Shown in pieces: positions 17,088 to 25,341 of a stretch of DNA of 64,000 nt (position 1 is the first letter of the stretch; the number at the start of each line of letters is the position of its first letter). The notes below the pieces were generated by a model. It was not told the origin of the DNA, searched no databases, and saw only the letters and a program-made list of their open reading frames with translations. The position numbers and the translations under genes are program-made. Location: contig URIX01000004.1 of the NCBI GenBank assembly GCA_900547975.1, positions 1 through 64,000 on the forward strand, read 5' to 3'. The DNA comes from an uncultured Eubacteriales bacterium. GTDB taxonomy: Bacteria; Bacillota; Clostridia; Christensenellales; CAG-917.

Positions 17088-17207
17088 ATCGAACATCATT
17101 GCAATCGAACATCATAGCAATCGAACATCATTGCAATCGAACATCATTGCTATTGAGAATTCATCGATATTGAAACTTCGGTATTGAAACTTCGGTATTG
17201 AAACTTC
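17088..17207. repeat. Two adjacent short tandem repeat arrays between ylmC and sigG
   Basis: Four 16-bp units of ATCGAACATCATTGCA run from 17088 to 17151; the second has one change and the fourth differs in its last base. After a 17-bp spacer come about 2.7 units of the 14-mer ATTGAAACTTCGGT (17169-17207). Both units share an AT(C/T)GAA core. No gene overlaps them. Confidence 0.9.
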
Positions 17208-17224
17208 AAACGATATAAAAAACA

Positions 17225-17250
17225 CGGCGATTTTTGCCGCATTTTTTATT
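17225..17250 (+). terminator. Terminator after ylmC
   Basis: CGGC/GCCG stem followed by CATTTTTTATT, beyond the repeat arrays. Confidence 0.5.
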
Positions 17251-17306
17251 AGTTTTCGCGATAATTTTTTAAGAGTTTTGACGGCTTATATAACGCCGCC
17301 GCAAAA

Positions 17307-18077
17307 TCAATTCATACACGATTTTATGCGCTTTATCGCGGATTTTTCAAGGCGAGATACCTGCGCTTGCGATATGCCTACGATTTTGCTTATCTCGATT
17401 TGCGTTTTACCGTCGAAATAGCGCAATCGCACGACTTCCATCTCACGTTCGGGGACGTTTTTCAACGCTTCGTGCAAAGCGATTTTTTCCGTCCAGTTTT
17501 CGCTCGTTTCCTTCTTGTCGGCAAGTTGGTCGATGAGTTCCTGTCCTTCCTCTGCGTCGTTGTAGACGGGTTCGTAAAAGGATACCGGTTCGCTCACAGC
17601 GTCGAGCGCGCAAGCCACTTCGCAAAGCGGTACGCCGATTTCTTCGGCGATTTCCGTCATAGTCGGGTCGTTTGCGTTGAGTTTGGACAAATCCTCTCTC
17701 GCTTTCAATGCCTTGTACGCCGTATCGCGCATACTTCTCGACACTTTAATCGTCGTACGATCGCGTATTGCGCGCCTCATCTCGCCTATTATCATAGGCA
17801 CGGCATATGTTGAAAACCTGACGTCGAGATTTACGTCGAAATTGTCGAGAGCCTTCAAAAGCCCCACCATTCCTACCTGAAACAAATCGTCCGCGCTTTC
17901 CGACGACTTTGAAAATCTTCCGACGCAGGACAAAACGAGTCGCATATTCGCACGCAAAAACAAATCGCGCGCTTCACCGTCGCCGCGCTTGATTTTCAAA
18001 AGCAATTCGTCACATTCTTTTGCGCTTATCTTGGGTAGCGTTGCGGTATCGATTCCGCATATTTGTACTTTGCCCAT
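17307..18077 (-). CDS. sigG: Late forespore sigma factor SigG
   Basis: A 256-residue sigma-70 family protein beginning MGKVQICGIDTATLPKIS, close to the KVEICGVNTSKLP start of SigG. Region 2 reads LVLSCVGRFSKSSESADDLFQVGMVGLLKALDNF and the 3-4 region ends GISQAQVSRLEKSAIKRIK. It follows sigE in the usual spoIIGA-sigE-sigG order. AAGGAGGC precedes the start by 5 nt. Separate 146-bp upstream region allows its own promoter, as in other spore formers. Confidence 0.95.
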   Translation of the reverse strand: MGKVQICGIDTATLPKISAKECDELLLKIKRGDGEARDLFLRANMRLVLSCVGRFSKSSESADDLFQVGMVGLLKALDNFDVNLDVRFSTYAVPMIIGEMRRAIRDRTTIKVSRSMRDTAYKALKAREDLSKLNANDPTMTEIAEEIGVPLCEVACALDAVSEPVSFYEPVYNDAEEGQELIDQLADKKETSENWTEKIALHEALKNVPEREMEVVRLRYFDGKTQIEISKIVGISQAQVSRLEKSAIKRIKSCMN

Positions 18078-18177
18078 ACAAGCCTCCTTTGAGTATGTAC
18101 CTGTACGGGCAAATTAAATTCAGTGCGTTAGATATGCGATTTTACGACATTCTTAACAGATTTCGACCGATTCCGAG

Positions 18178-18236
18178 CGAGTTTAGCCGAGTTTAGGCGG
18201 ATTTCATCCGAGTTTAGACGATTTCAGCCGAGTTTC
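18178..18236. repeat. Imperfect CGAGTTTAG repeats upstream of sigG
   Basis: CGAGTTTAG occurs three times plus a variant (CGAGTTTCTG) within 60 bp, interleaved with CGGATTTCA-like units. The array runs into the last codons of sigE. It lies in the sigE-sigG spacer; role unknown. Confidence 0.6.
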
Positions 18237-18937
18237 TGCATATCGCGCTTCAAGTTGTCGACGATTTTCTTTTCGAGTCGAGATATATAAGACTGCGATA
18301 TTCCCATCATATCGGCAATTTCTTTTTGGGTCATTTCGTCCTTGCCGTAAAGTCCGAAACGAAGTTCGAGAATCTGCTTTTCTCGGTCGGGCAACTTGTC
18401 GAAAGTGTCCTTCAATATCTTCTTTTCGTCGCACGCCTCGACTTTGTCGTATACGGCGTCGGGGTCCGTGCCGATTATGTCGCAAAGAAGAAGCATATTC
18501 CCTTCCCAGTCCACGTTCAGCGGCTCGTCGAGCGACACTTCGGCGCGTTGCTTGCCGGTCTTTCTGAGGTGCATAAGGATTTCGTTTTCTATGCACCGAG
18601 AAGCGAACGTGGCAAGTTTTATGTTTTTGTCGGGATTGTAACTTCCCACCGCCTTGATAAGCCCTATCGTGCCGATGGAAACAAGGTCGTCCATATCAAC
18701 GCCCGTGTTGTCGAAACGCTTGGCAATGTACACGACAAGGCGCAAATTATGCTCTATGAGCGACAATCTCGCTTCCTCGTCGCCCGCAAGGAACTTTTTT
18801 ACCGTTTCCGCTTCCTCGTCGGGCGTGAGCGGGGACGGCAACGAATTGCCTTGTGATATGTAATTGACAAACGATTTCTCTTTCAGCCCGAGTTTTTCGA
18901 GCAACTTTTGAAATAACGCTTTGATTTTGCCTTTCAT
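18224..18937 (-). CDS. sigE: Early mother-cell sigma factor SigE (pro-SigE)
   Basis: A 237-residue sigma factor. The N-terminal amphipathic pro-sequence (MKGKIKALFQKLLEKLGLKE..., about 30 residues) precedes NSLPSPLTPDEE, matching the region cleaved by SpoIIGA. Region 2 (NLRLVVYIAKRFDNTGVDMDDLVSIGTIGLIKAV) and region 4 (IADMMGISQSYISRLEKKI) are intact. spoIIGA lies 93 bp upstream. Confidence 0.96.
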   Translation of the reverse strand: MKGKIKALFQKLLEKLGLKEKSFVNYISQGNSLPSPLTPDEEAETVKKFLAGDEEARLSLIEHNLRLVVYIAKRFDNTGVDMDDLVSIGTIGLIKAVGSYNPDKNIKLATFASRCIENEILMHLRKTGKQRAEVSLDEPLNVDWEGNMLLLCDIIGTDPDAVYDKVEACDEKKILKDTFDKLPDREKQILELRFGLYGKDEMTQKEIADMMGISQSYISRLEKKIVDNLKRDMQKLG

Positions 18938-19030
18938 ATATTTTCTCCGTTATTTACGTTTTTATGAGCAGAACCGATATTTTTTGTCTAACGCTCTTTT
19001 CCACTATGTCGAATATTGCTAAATACCCGA

Positions 19031-19792
19031 TTAGAACATCGAATTTTGCAATATTATGTCGTAGTCTCCGAAGTTTTGTTCGCAGAGCGCGCCGAGTGCG
19101 TTTTGCGCTTTTTCTCCGACCTTTACCGTATCGAAGCGCACGACGGGCATACACTTATCGCCGTTTACGGTGTGCGCGTTGACAAATCCTTCTATGGTGC
19201 GTTTACCTATTTTTTCGCAAGCGGATTTTGATAATATCACGACGGGCAAGCCGCTCAAATCGTCGGTGAGCAGATTTCCGCTGTCGCACAAGCCTTTGAG
19301 TTTGAAACTAACGCCGTCAATATCTATTTCAACGTCTTTTACGACCTTTCCGCGCGTGCTTCTCTTTTTGGCGATTACGAGTCCTACGGCGATACATACG
19401 AACGCCGCAGTTGCGACGATACCGAGAATCGCATACGACTTTATATCGACGTTAAACGCATAAGACAAGCCGTATACTATACCGCCGACAAAGTACGTGA
19501 CGAGACAGAAGCACATAAGCGTTTTGAGATAGTCGCATATCTTCTCTTTTGCTTTGTCGCCTTCGCATTTTGAAAGCAACGCGCACATCAGCGGCGCAAG
19601 CAAAACTTTGACGAGGATTTGTCCCCATTTCGGCGCAATCGCAAACGCAATCGCCACCGCCGCGCCGGTTATAGCCGTCAGTATAAGACGAATTTTGCCC
19701 ACTCTCTTTCTTCTTATTGCAAGCGTTGTGAGAGATATGCACAAATCCACTGCGAGATTGTTGAAAACGACTAGTTCTATGTATACGTTCAC
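19031..19792 (-). CDS. spoIIGA: Sigma-E processing peptidase SpoIIGA
   Basis: Membrane aspartic protease that activates pro-SigE at the septum. Five N-terminal membrane helices (to about residue 145) precede a soluble domain containing LKGLCDSGNLLTDDLSGLPVVIL. The catalytic aspartate lies in the DSGN motif, the family's DTGN equivalent. A GTG at 19792 (reading VNVYIELVVFNN, like the usual YVEY start) is used because the longer ATG frame from 19864 would run through the ftsZ terminator. No good ribosome site is visible, so the start is uncertain. At about 253 residues it is shorter than B. subtilis SpoIIGA (309). Confidence 0.9.
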   Translation of the reverse strand: MNVYIELVVFNNLAVDLCISLTTLAIRRKRVGKIRLILTAITGAAVAIAFAIAPKWGQILVKVLLAPLMCALLSKCEGDKAKEKICDYLKTLMCFCLVTYFVGGIVYGLSYAFNVDIKSYAILGIVATAAFVCIAVGLVIAKKRSTRGKVVKDVEIDIDGVSFKLKGLCDSGNLLTDDLSGLPVVILSKSACEKIGKRTIEGFVNAHTVNGDKCMPVVRFDTVKVGEKAQNALGALCEQNFGDYDIILQNSMF

Positions 19793-19851
19793 GAAAACAA
19801 GATAGCGTAAATCAAATGAAAATTCTTTCTTTCCGTGTCGGTGAAAACGCA

Positions 19852-19881
19852 AAAATCCTCGCAAAAATTTGCGAGGATTTT
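19852..19881 (-). terminator. Terminator after ftsZ
   Basis: Perfect 14-bp stem AAAATCCTCGCAAA/TTTGCGAGGATTTT, flanked on the minus-strand side by T residues. It separates the division cluster from spoIIGA. Confidence 0.85.
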
Positions 19882-19959
19882 GTGGATAACTCTAAATAAT
19901 ATTTTGAATTTTAAGCGTTTAGATTGCCGTTTTGTGCAAATCTACGTCTCTCGTCTCAA

Positions 19960-21402
19960 TCAGTCTCTGTCCCTTTTCAATCTGCGAAGGAATGCGGGGA
20001 CTTGCTTTTTGGTGACGTCGATTCTCGAAGATTGGACTTCGTTTTCTTGCACTGCGGGCTGCGGAGTCGGCGCGACTTGCGGTTGAACTACGGGTTGAAC
20101 GGGCTCTGCGGGTGCAACCGGTCTTTGCATTTGTCCGAAAGTGGGTCTGTTTGCAAAAATGTTTTGATTGAACACGGGTTGCTCTACTTCCGCTTGTTGT
20201 TCTTCTTCCTTTTCGTCTTCTTCAACGTTGGAAGCCGCTTGCGATAGCGCGGTTGCAAAGGATTTGGGCGGTTGCGGCGCGCTGCTTCTTGCAGGCGCAA
20301 GGTTTCTGTCCACGAATCCGGTTGCGATAATCGTGATTTCGATGTCTTTTTTGTCGGGAACGAACGCCGTGCCGAGAATGATGTTTGCGCTGGGGTCAAC
20401 GACTTGTTTTACGATGTCGCACGCTTCGGTGACTTCGCCCAAAAGCATATCGTCGCCGCCGGTGATGTTGACGATAATGCCCGTTGCGCCCTCGATGTCC
20501 GTTTCGAGAAGCGGACTGAACACTGCTCCGCGCACTGCTTCGATGACTCTCTTTTCACCCTTGCCGTAGCCGATACCCATATGGGCAAGACCTTTGTTGG
20601 AAAGAATCGTGCGAACGTCGGCAAAGTCGAGGTTGATAAGTTCGGGATTTGCGATGACGTCGCTTACGCCCTGAACGCCTTGACGAAGCACGTCGTCCGC
20701 GATTTCGAACGCACGTTTGAAGGAAATGTTCTTGTCAAGCACTTCGATGAGTTTCTGGTTGGGGATAACCAAAAGCGTATCGACGAAGTTTTTGAGGTTT
20801 TTGATGCCTTCTTCGGCGTTTTTCATACGTTGCGCACCCTCGAAGTTGAACGGCTTGGTTACAACCGCGACGGTGAGAATGTTCATAGATTTTGCAATCT
20901 CTGCGATGACGGGGGCAGCACCCGTACCCGTGCCACCGCCCATACCTGCAGTGATAAACAAAAGGTCGATGTCTTTGAGAGCGGCTTTGATACGCTCGCG
21001 AGATTCCTCGGCGGCTTTTCTGCCGATTTCGGGGTCGGAGCCTGCGCCCAAACCGCCCGTCATATTAGCGCCGAGTTGAATTTTGCAATGCGGAGGAACG
21101 AGGGACATATTGAGTGCTTGCATATCCGTGTTCATAACAACGAAACTTGCGCTCTTGATGCCTGCTCTAATCATATTGTTGACGGCGTTGTTTCCGCCAC
21201 CGCCCACGCCGACTACGACGATGTTCGCCTTGCCGGGTTTCTTTTGAGAAACGGGTTGGAACTGTTCGTGAGTTTGCTCTGGTTCAATTTCCTCTGCAGG
21301 CTGTTGTTGAGCCTCCTCTTGCACGGTTTCTTGCACGGTTTCTTCTTCCTCTTGGGAAGTTTCGTCGTTCGGCGTCCAACCGAATTTTTCAAAATCTATC
21401 AT
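19960..21402 (-). CDS. ftsZ: Cell division protein FtsZ with acidic N-terminal extension
   Basis: Tubulin-like GTPase that forms the Z ring. The GTP-binding domain starts at about residue 58 (ANIVVVGVGGGGNNAV), with the tubulin signature GMGGGTGTG at about 153-161 and a conserved C-terminal peptide (QVPAFLRRLK) that binds FtsA and other partners. Residues 1-57 form an unusual Glu/Gln-rich extension with a repeated ETVQE motif. A Gln/Pro/Val-rich linker spans about 375-465. It shares an ATGA overlap with ftsA and has GGAGGT before the start. Confidence 0.97.
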   Translation of the reverse strand: MIDFEKFGWTPNDETSQEEEETVQETVQEEAQQQPAEEIEPEQTHEQFQPVSQKKPGKANIVVVGVGGGGNNAVNNMIRAGIKSASFVVMNTDMQALNMSLVPPHCKIQLGANMTGGLGAGSDPEIGRKAAEESRERIKAALKDIDLLFITAGMGGGTGTGAAPVIAEIAKSMNILTVAVVTKPFNFEGAQRMKNAEEGIKNLKNFVDTLLVIPNQKLIEVLDKNISFKRAFEIADDVLRQGVQGVSDVIANPELINLDFADVRTILSNKGLAHMGIGYGKGEKRVIEAVRGAVFSPLLETDIEGATGIIVNITGGDDMLLGEVTEACDIVKQVVDPSANIILGTAFVPDKKDIEITIIATGFVDRNLAPARSSAPQPPKSFATALSQAASNVEEDEKEEEQQAEVEQPVFNQNIFANRPTFGQMQRPVAPAEPVQPVVQPQVAPTPQPAVQENEVQSSRIDVTKKQVPAFLRRLKRDRD

Positions 21403-22568
21403 TTTTTACCTCCGTTGAATAACTTTTTTATAAATGCTCCGAAGTCGAACTTCGACAGATTGTCCGCCATAACCAGAAGCGACGCTTTGGAGCAGTCGTC
21501 GGGTTTGACGAATCCGGGAAGTTTCGGAGTGATGATTTCAATGTTTTTTCCGAGTTGTTCGCTCAGATACTTCTTTGCGCCGCGCATAGAGGCAACGCCC
21601 TCGCCCGTGAGATATACGGGCATATACGACGGTGCGTCTTCCTCGACGCTTTTGAGAATGTCGCCGATGACGTCGGCAAACACGTCGAGCCTGTTCTTTG
21701 CAATCTCGCAGGCGTCTTGCGCGTATACCGCGTTTTCGCCGTCGCTGACAAGCACCGCTTCGTCGCTGTAATTGAGATTGAGATCGACGAGGCGTTTTGC
21801 TTCTTCCGCCATATCGAAAGGCACGTCCAAAGCCTCGAATATATCCGCGCAAATGTGTGCGCCGCCCATAGAAAACGACTTCATATCGAGGATTCCGTCG
21901 CCCTTTGCAATGCTTACGGACGAGGATAAATATCCGATGTCGATGAGCATATACACGTTGTCGCGCTGTTCCTTTTCAAGCATAGCCATACACTCTGCCC
22001 AGCAGGTCGCGACGTATCTGACGTCGGTAAATCCGAGTTCGTTTGCAACGGTATCGAACATCTCGACGAACGCTCTTTCGCAAAGCATATAACTCACGCA
22101 AGCCTCAACTTGTTGAGCGTCCATATCCCTTACGTCGCTGTATATTTTGTCTTGTCCGTCGATGGCAAAATAAATTGCCGACGTGTTGATGGTCAAATAT
22201 TTGCTTTGGTCGAAATCGTCGCCTTTTTTGAGAAGATAGGAAATGTCGTCGTCGATGACTCTACGCTGTCTGTCCAGTCTCACGGAAACTTCCTTTGTGA
22301 CTACGGTGACGAATTCGGCAGGTACGCCGATAAAAAGACGTTTGGTGCGAGAGTCCGCACTCTTCATCGCTTCCAGAAGAACCTCTTTTGCGATTTGCAC
22401 GGTTTCCTTGCCGTCGAACCACTCGCCGTTTTCATAGCCTTGATGTTGTTTTTCGACAACAGACTTAATGCCGAAAACGCTCTGCGCCCTCTTCGAGCCT
22501 ACGATTGCGCTCACAAGGCGAGAGTTGACGTCCAAAACGGCTATGTCTTTTGTGAAAATCGAACCCAT
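21399..22568 (-). CDS. ftsA: Cell division protein FtsA (divergent)
   Basis: An actin-fold protein of 389 residues directly upstream of ftsZ. Recognisable segments are the first phosphate-binding part (AVLDVNSRLVSAIVG), the 1C-like domain (FIGVPAEFVTVVTKEVSV), the second phosphate site (VYMLIDIGYLSSSVSIA), the adenosine motif (PVYLTGEGVASMRGAKKYL), and a C-terminal amphipathic helix (FGAFIKKLFNGGKK) suited to membrane binding. Phosphate loops depart from the usual DIGGGTTD. Position and architecture make FtsA the best call. A consensus vegetative promoter lies 55-80 bp upstream. Confidence 0.85.
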   Translation of the reverse strand: MGSIFTKDIAVLDVNSRLVSAIVGSKRAQSVFGIKSVVEKQHQGYENGEWFDGKETVQIAKEVLLEAMKSADSRTKRLFIGVPAEFVTVVTKEVSVRLDRQRRVIDDDISYLLKKGDDFDQSKYLTINTSAIYFAIDGQDKIYSDVRDMDAQQVEACVSYMLCERAFVEMFDTVANELGFTDVRYVATCWAECMAMLEKEQRDNVYMLIDIGYLSSSVSIAKGDGILDMKSFSMGGAHICADIFEALDVPFDMAEEAKRLVDLNLNYSDEAVLVSDGENAVYAQDACEIAKNRLDVFADVIGDILKSVEEDAPSYMPVYLTGEGVASMRGAKKYLSEQLGKNIEIITPKLPGFVKPDDCSKASLLVMADNLSKFDFGAFIKKLFNGGKK

Positions 22569-22621
22569 ATTCTTCCTCTTTTTCTAAAAAACACGCTATC
22601 GCGCGCATTATTTATAATATT

Positions 22622-22649
22622 ATTATATTGAAAATACTTATCGTGTCAA
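22622..22649 (-). promoter_or_regulatory. Consensus vegetative promoter for ftsA-ftsZ
   Basis: TTGACA at 22644-22649, 16-nt spacer, TATAAT at 22622-22627 on the minus strand: both hexamers perfect. It lies in the 158-bp gap between murA and ftsA, so ftsAZ can be transcribed apart from the upstream wall genes. Confidence 0.8.
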
Positions 22650-22726
22650 CGAATTTTTATCAAAAATTTGCAGAATTCGCCTGTTTTTTGTCTATAAAGG
22701 CGTTTTATCGTAAAAAATAGGCGCGT

Positions 22727-24004
22727 TTATCTGTCTTTCGTGCGCAGAACGTAACCGCCGAGCGAGCAGAACATATCTTCGATATTCTCGTAGCCTCTGT
22801 CTATGTATTCGAGTCCGTACACACGGCTTTCACCCGATATTTTGAGTGCCGCGATGCAGAGTGCCGCGCCCCCTCGCAAGTCGCTCGCCGTCATCTGTCC
22901 GCCGCTTATCATATACGGCGAATCGGATTTGCCGCAACCCTCGACAATCGCGGTGTTGTCGGTTATCTTTATTCTCGCACCGAGTTTTGCAAGTTCACGC
23001 GCGTGGGCGAAGCGGTTTTCAAACACGGTTTCGTCGATTACGCTCACGCCGTCCGAAAAACAAGCCGCGCTCAGAAGTTGGGGTTGCATATCCGTGGGGA
23101 AAAGAGGATAAGGCGCGGTCGATACGCGCACCGCGTGCATACGCCCGTCAGAGCGCACGCGAAGATAGTTTTCGTCGCCTTCGATTTTGCAGTTCTTGTT
23201 TTGAAGCGCGTTTATCACCGCCCCCAAATGCTTTTTGTTTGCGCCGTATATCTGAACGTCGCCGCCGCATACCGCCGTCGCGCAAAGCAAAGTTCCCGCA
23301 ACGATTCTGTCGCCGACGGGCGTAAACCTCGCGCCTGACAATTCCTTTACCCCCTCTATCTCTATAACCGACGTACCCTCGCCGCGTATTCGCGCGCCCA
23401 TTGCGCGCAAGCACTCGACGAGCGACACGATTTCGGGTTCTCTGGCGCAATTCACGAGCGTGGTTCTTCCTTTTGCCAAAGCCGCGCACATAAGCAGATT
23501 TTCGGTTGCGCCGACGGACGGATATTTCATAAGAATTTTCGCGCCGATAAGTTTTGCCGCCTTGCACTTTATACCGCTTTGGTCTACGGTTATTTCCGCG
23601 CCCATTTTTTCGAGTCCGTCAAGGTGAATGTCGAGGGGTCTGCTTCCTATGTCGCAACCACCGGGAAGCGAAGTTTCCACCTCGCCCACCGTTGCCAACA
23701 GCGCGCCGAGCATAAACATAGACGAGCGCATATCCTTGCAAAGTTCGTCGTTCACGCGCGATGTGCGCGCTTGTCCTCGCACGATTATGCGCCTGCCGTC
23801 GCGCGCGACGTCCGCGCCCGAAGCGGCGAGCATTTTTGTCATCGCTTCGACGTCGGTTATGTAGGGACAATTTTCGACGATTAAGTCCTCTTTGGTCAAG
23901 AGTCCCGCGGCGAGTATGGGCAAAACCGCGTTTTTTGCCGCGTGCACCTCGTACGCGCCGAAAAGTTGATTGCCGCCGATAATTTTTAAGTGTTGATTTG
24001 ACAT
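22727..24004 (-). CDS. murA: UDP-N-acetylglucosamine 1-carboxyvinyltransferase (MurA)
   Basis: First committed enzyme of peptidoglycan precursor synthesis, adding enolpyruvate to UDP-GlcNAc. The start MSNQHLKIIGG has a GAGGA ribosome site; longer frames upstream are shadow. Diagnostic pieces are AAKNAVLPILAAGLLT, SLPGGCDIGSRPLD (catalytic cysteine, the fosfomycin target, present), PSVGATENLLMCAAL and TASDLRGGAALCIAAL. Length 425 is standard. In many Firmicutes a murG gene stands between ftsW and this position; here only about 30 bp separates them. Confidence 0.96.
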   Translation of the reverse strand: MSNQHLKIIGGNQLFGAYEVHAAKNAVLPILAAGLLTKEDLIVENCPYITDVEAMTKMLAASGADVARDGRRIIVRGQARTSRVNDELCKDMRSSMFMLGALLATVGEVETSLPGGCDIGSRPLDIHLDGLEKMGAEITVDQSGIKCKAAKLIGAKILMKYPSVGATENLLMCAALAKGRTTLVNCAREPEIVSLVECLRAMGARIRGEGTSVIEIEGVKELSGARFTPVGDRIVAGTLLCATAVCGGDVQIYGANKKHLGAVINALQNKNCKIEGDENYLRVRSDGRMHAVRVSTAPYPLFPTDMQPQLLSAACFSDGVSVIDETVFENRFAHARELAKLGARIKITDNTAIVEGCGKSDSPYMISGGQMTASDLRGGAALCIAALKISGESRVYGLEYIDRGYENIEDMFCSLGGYVLRTKDR

Positions 24005-24033
24005 AATTCCTCGCATTTTGACGTTTGGTCGTG

Positions 24034-25341
24034 TTATAGTTGCGCAAACGAAGTCGGTTGAAGATAGGGCGCGGAATTTCTTGCGATACTCTGCAATACG
24101 CCCACCGCGCACAAGTACGCCACGAGCGAACTGCCCCCCGCGCTCATAAACGGCAACGGAAGTCCCGTCGGCGGTATCGCGCCGCATACCACCGCCATAT
24201 TGAGCATTGCCTGTATGCTCGTAACCGCAGTTATGCCGAGCGCGAGATAGCAAGAATATCTGTTTGACGCCTCTCTTGCGATTTTCAACCCTCGCTTTGC
24301 GAATACGAAAAACAAAATCATAATCGCCGCTATGCCGAATATGCCCGTTTCCTCGCCCACTATCGACAAGATGAAATCGCTTTCCGCAAAAGGCAAAAAC
24401 AGATACTTTTGCCTCGATTGAAACAGTCCTACGCCGAAAAGTCCGCCGCTTCCGAGCGCGTAGTAGGATTGAATGAGTTGATAGCCTTCCTCAAGCGGCG
24501 ATTGCCACGGGTCGAGAAACGCCAAAAGCCGTTGCATACGATAGGGCTCGACAAGTATCAGCGCGACCGCGCCGAGTACGACGGGCACGATTAAAAGCGC
24601 AAGATGTTTTATCCTCGCGCCGCTTGCGAACAACATTACGAACACCACCGCCACCGCGCACATAGTTATGGACATATTGGGTTCGAGCATAATAAGCACG
24701 CACACCGCGCCGCCCAAAAACAATACGAACAACACGTTGACAAACTTTTTCATATCCGCTTCGCTCGCAAATCTCGCAATCGCCATAACCATAAAAAACT
24801 TGGCGTATTCGCTGGGTTGTATGGTGAAAAACCCGAGATTGAGCCACCGCTTCGCGCCGTAACTTTCCACGCCCAACACCGGAAGAAAAACCATACCGAG
24901 AAGCGCGAGTCCGACGAGATACAAAAGCGGCGAAACTTTTTTGAGAGTCGATGATTTGACGTTTGACAAAAGCACGCTCGAAAACACTCCGATAAGCAGC
25001 GCGACCGCTTGCGTTTTGACGTAACGGAAAGCGTCGCCCGTCTGCACTTTTGCCGAGTAGCAAGAAGCGGAATATATGAACAAAAGCCCCAAAAGACTGA
25101 GCAATATCGCAACTATCGAAAGAACGTAATCCCCTCTGCCGTTTCCGACAAAGGAAAGCGACGGCACACGTTCCGCCTTTCCGAGTCTGCCGTGTGCGCG
25201 TTTCTCTCGTGCGAGTGGCGTGCGCAAAACGCGCGCTCGCTCGTCCGCATACGTACTTGCGCTTGTATGTACGCTCGCGCTCGAATATGCGCTCGCGCTC
25301 GATGTGTGCGAGCGCGTATAAGAAGCGTTTGCACGATTCAT
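24034..25341 (-). CDS. ftsW: Lipid II polymerase FtsW (SEDS), with low-complexity N-terminus
   Basis: SEDS glycosyltransferase that polymerises septal peptidoglycan with its partner PBP. Ten membrane segments begin around residue 72. Family landmarks are GAKRWLNLGFFTIQPSEYAK, GYQLIQSYYALGSGGLFGVGL, SDFILSIVGEETG and PPTGLPLPFMSAGGSSLVA. The first 70 residues are Ser/Ala/Thr/Arg-rich and come from GCTCGCGCTCG-type DNA repeats; this extension is not part of the family. It overlaps murD by 4 bp. Confidence 0.95.
   Translation of the reverse strand: MNRANASYTRSHTSSASAYSSASVHTSASTYADERARVLRTPLAREKRAHGRLGKAERVPSLSFVGNGRGDYVLSIVAILLSLLGLLFIYSASCYSAKVQTGDAFRYVKTQAVALLIGVFSSVLLSNVKSSTLKKVSPLLYLVGLALLGMVFLPVLGVESYGAKRWLNLGFFTIQPSEYAKFFMVMAIARFASEADMKKFVNVLFVLFLGGAVCVLIMLEPNMSITMCAVAVVFVMLFASGARIKHLALLIVPVVLGAVALILVEPYRMQRLLAFLDPWQSPLEEGYQLIQSYYALGSGGLFGVGLFQSRQKYLFLPFAESDFILSIVGEETGIFGIAAIMILFFVFAKRGLKIAREASNRYSCYLALGITAVTSIQAMLNMAVVCGAIPPTGLPLPFMSAGGSSLVAYLCAVGVLQSIARNSAPYLQPTSFAQL

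Noticed and set aside
17088..17207. CRISPR array
   Set aside because: Units of 14-16 bp are contiguous with no spacers, and no cas gene is in the window.
18078..18223. SigF/SigG-type promoter directly before sigG (TGAATT...CATACT)
   Set aside because: The presumed -10 ends only a few nt before the ribosome site, so the start point would fall inside it.
20272..21771. 499-codon plus-strand frame opposite ftsZ/ftsA
   Set aside because: Shadow of two well-supported minus-strand genes; Cys/His/Arg/Phe-rich composition without motifs.
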